Below the pieces are notes generated by a model, which had not been told where the DNA came from, did not search any database, and saw only the letters and a list, made by a program, of their open reading frames with translations. A DNA stretch of 64,000 nt from Heliocidaris tuberculata (taxonomy: Eukaryota; Echinodermata; Echinoidea; Camarodonta; Echinometridae): NCBI GenBank assembly GCA_025618425.1, contig CM046832.1, positions 26,074,059 through 26,138,058 on the forward strand. The letters run 5' to 3'. This document shows, piece after piece, positions 61,756-64,000 of this stretch; within the stretch, counting starts at the first letter, position 1, and each line of letters opens with the position of its first letter. The position numbers were made by a program, and so were the translations under genes.

Positions 61756-62550
61756 AGGCCCGAAATTACTTGAGACTAACTTATAAAAACTGCGAGCTGG
61801 ACTCTGGGAAAGTCATTGCGCTGTCATACTTGATTGCAGCTAGCTAGACCAAGAAATGGATCTGATGATGAAAAACAGCGAACATTATCGTAGATGGAAA
61901 TGAAACGGTTGCTGATGAATTCTTTGTCGAGAGACAGCTGCCAAAGACAGTCTTATATATTATTGCATGTAGATATCTGTACAAACATGTATAAAGCCTA
62001 TTTGTAGAAGTAGAGTGTAAGTGATTTTTTAAAAAGAAAGTATTCACGTTTGGATCATGTTCTCATTATTATTCAGCTCCCACTCTTACTTGCCAAATTA
62101 CCTTGCTATACACTAGAATGATATAGCAACTCTTGTTAGGGGTCATGATCAACCTATGATGACTTCTATTTGATTTAACCAGCCTTCCCTGCCCTCATTG
62201 TTTCTTGATGCACGTTTCATTTAAAATTTAAATTAAACTGAAGTCGTCATCTTGTATCAGCCAGCCCTCACTGCCTTCGTGTGAAGAGAAACACTGATTT
62301 CGTTTTTCTACTTTTGCGTTTTGAAACGCCGCGCCGGAAAGTAAATTTATTTCATCACAAGTGAACAAAAAAATTGTCGCTAGATGGCGTTAGTCGTTTT
62401 CGAGTATTTTTCATCATAAATTTTGCAAGCGTGGAATATTTTAGTGAAGTTTTCATTCCTGCAATTTCGGTTTCTGTAGTTCATCAAACACAAAATGCAT
62501 AATCATTACCAAATAAAGAATCTTTAAAAGAAAAGAAAGAAAAAAAAAAA
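61756..62550 (+). other. Probable 3' UTR of the GATA gene
   Basis: Runs from the TAG to just beyond the first canonical AATAAA (62512-62517). A TGTAGATA at 61968-61975 matches the Pumilio recognition element consensus UGUANAUA. A weaker ATTAAA occurs at 62233-62238. The transcript could extend further; the AT-rich sequence to 64000 shows no other canonical signal. Confidence 0.6.
62512..62517 (+). terminator. Candidate polyadenylation signal AATAAA
   Basis: Canonical hexamer about 757 nt after the stop codon. The A-rich stretch just downstream (62526-62552) is genomic and could cause internal priming in cDNA libraries. Confidence 0.5.
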
Positions 62551-64000
62551 AGAATCTAGCAATGTAATTATGTCGACGTTCGTTAAAATGACGCAAAGTG
62601 GAAATTAAATACTCGACCATGTCTACTCCATTGACAAGTGTGGTTATTAGGCCTATTTATACATTGTACATAACCATAATTACAATGTCTAAGAATGGTT
62701 TGGAGTATACTTTGCAGATACGAAGTGACGCAGTTATAGAAATGTATTATGACTACACGCGATCATGCCCTTCTTTGACGAGAGCAGTCAATATATGCAT
62801 TTCGCCCTGCACCATCTGTACATGACCAGTAAAATTGCTTTCATTCGCTGGCTCTATGTTTTGTCTTGGTATAAGCAAAATGATGCGTTTCTTTTTAAGG
62901 TCATAGTTAATTCCATCTTTAACTTGTAGGCCTATTCTATCACATAGATTGCTGAACAAGATTTCAAATACAATTTACACTGTCCTGTTCTTATTTGGCA
63001 TTGGTATTTTGTATTTTGAGCAACAAGATGCACTGAGTTCGATAATGTTTACATTTTTTTTTACATTTTTGTATACCCAGATTTTTTTTCTCTAGAGAGA
63101 GAATTTTGTCACTTTATTGCGCATGGATCATTTTTTATGTATCAGTATTATTTATATTTGAATGTTTCCAGATTTTATTTGTTATCATTCGAGTCATTAT
63201 TTACGTTGTGAATGAAAATACAAGTGTATTTGGAACATTTTTGTAATACCATAGTTTCATAACTAACCGGAATAATGTTTCTTAAATTTTGTATCGACTT
63301 TCTAGAAACCGGCAGAATAACTGTTCAATTTGATGATTTTGTTAATATACACTTATTATTACCTCAGAATCAGATCGGGTATAAGTACAAAATAATTTCC
63401 AAAACTGCGTGCAGCAGTAGAACAAAGGAACATGTGATACAACAACTATTATCTTCAAACACACAGCTACAGACATGAAATATTTCGATGTAAATCGAAC
63501 CCAGTAATGGGTAAGCTTCAAAATCACATTGCACATGATGAAACGGCCAGCAACTGAATGAAATGAAATCATGTTACATCTATACAACGACAACCACAAC
63601 AACAACAACCACAATACACCTCACTTAAAACATGATTTTAAGTGGGAATTATCACGAACATAAAAGTTTTTTTTCATTTTCTCTGTTGGAGTGAATTGTA
63701 TTTTAATAGAACGAAAGTGAATTCTCCGTCGCTCGTTATATTGGACTGTAAGTTAATTTTTTGTATGAAAGTATTTATTTACGAATATTTGCAACTCATG
63801 TAAATAACACCATGTCCTCGTGTTCACTTTTTAAAAAATTTTCAAAGGGGATTGTCTGAAACCGGCCAATGTGATACTTACCAATATTCTTTTGACTGAT
63901 AGATATTTTGTTTGAAGTATTATTCTTGATCACTCTCGTGTGCACATATTTATTTCATGAAGATAGAGACAGGTGTGCAGTATGATTCGGTGTTTAAATG
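62551..64000 (+). other. 3' flank or extended 3' UTR
   Basis: AT-rich sequence with no gene, no long repeat and no recognisable exon on either strand. A short (AAC)n tract lies at about 63590-63612. Confidence 0.6.

Noticed and set aside
1..64000. CRISPR arrays, operons, rRNA genes or prophage-like modules
   Set aside because: The window is an intron-rich animal locus; no such structures are present.

Overview
The window is eukaryotic, AT-rich and almost entirely non-coding. It carries one recognisable gene: a complete, six-coding-exon GATA-family zinc-finger transcription factor on the + strand, with coding sequence running from 3804 to 61755. Joining the exons at consensus GT/AG sites keeps the frame through all five introns. 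The result is 1746 nt, encoding 581 residues. Both fingers (C-X2-C-X17-C-X2-C), the basic tail after the C-finger, a VCRPH...WLDSGK block and an FPPTPPK motif place it in the GATA1/2/3 class, called gatac in sea urchins. The invertebrate-type single GATA1/2/3 gene, large introns, abundant small terminal-inverted-repeat elements and long homopolymer or dinucleotide tracts fit a marine deuterostome, most likely an echinoderm. The species cannot be named from the sequence alone.

Layout. 1-3736 is 5' flank and/or a non-coding first exon plus intron; a good splice acceptor at 3735-3736 implies that the transcript starts further upstream. Coding exon 1 (3804-4118) is a Gly/Ser/His-rich N terminus. 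Intron 1 (17.8 kb) holds several motif-dense candidate regulatory modules and a transposon/microsatellite cluster at 16.4-18.4 kb. Exon 2 (21946-22096) and exon 3 (41603-42235) encode the conserved transactivation-domain blocks. Intron 2 (19.5 kb) has a homeodomain/GATA motif-rich stretch near 23.2-23.8 kb, three copies of a CACTGTAAAAA-ended MITE at 25.0-27.7 kb, a perfect 109-bp tandem duplication, and another inverted-repeat element at 33.6-34.0 kb. Intron 3 (6.1 kb) contains a long foldback element. Exon 4 (48326-48471) encodes the N-finger and exon 5 (49712-49834) most of the C-finger, separated by a 1.24-kb intron. Intron 5 (11.5 kb) has a CpG-rich CRE/GATA motif block at 57.66-57.83 kb and a strong G-quadruplex candidate. 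Exon 6 (61378-61755) encodes the basic nuclear-localising tail and C terminus. The 3' UTR follows, with an AATAAA at 62512.

No second protein-coding gene, rRNA, convincing tRNA, CRISPR array or operon was found. The six-frame open frames outside the GATA exons look like chance or repeat-derived frames. Nothing here looks like a new multi-gene system. The most interesting signals are candidate cis-regulatory modules in the big introns, including paired GATA sites that could be autoregulatory, and the nested non-autonomous transposable elements.
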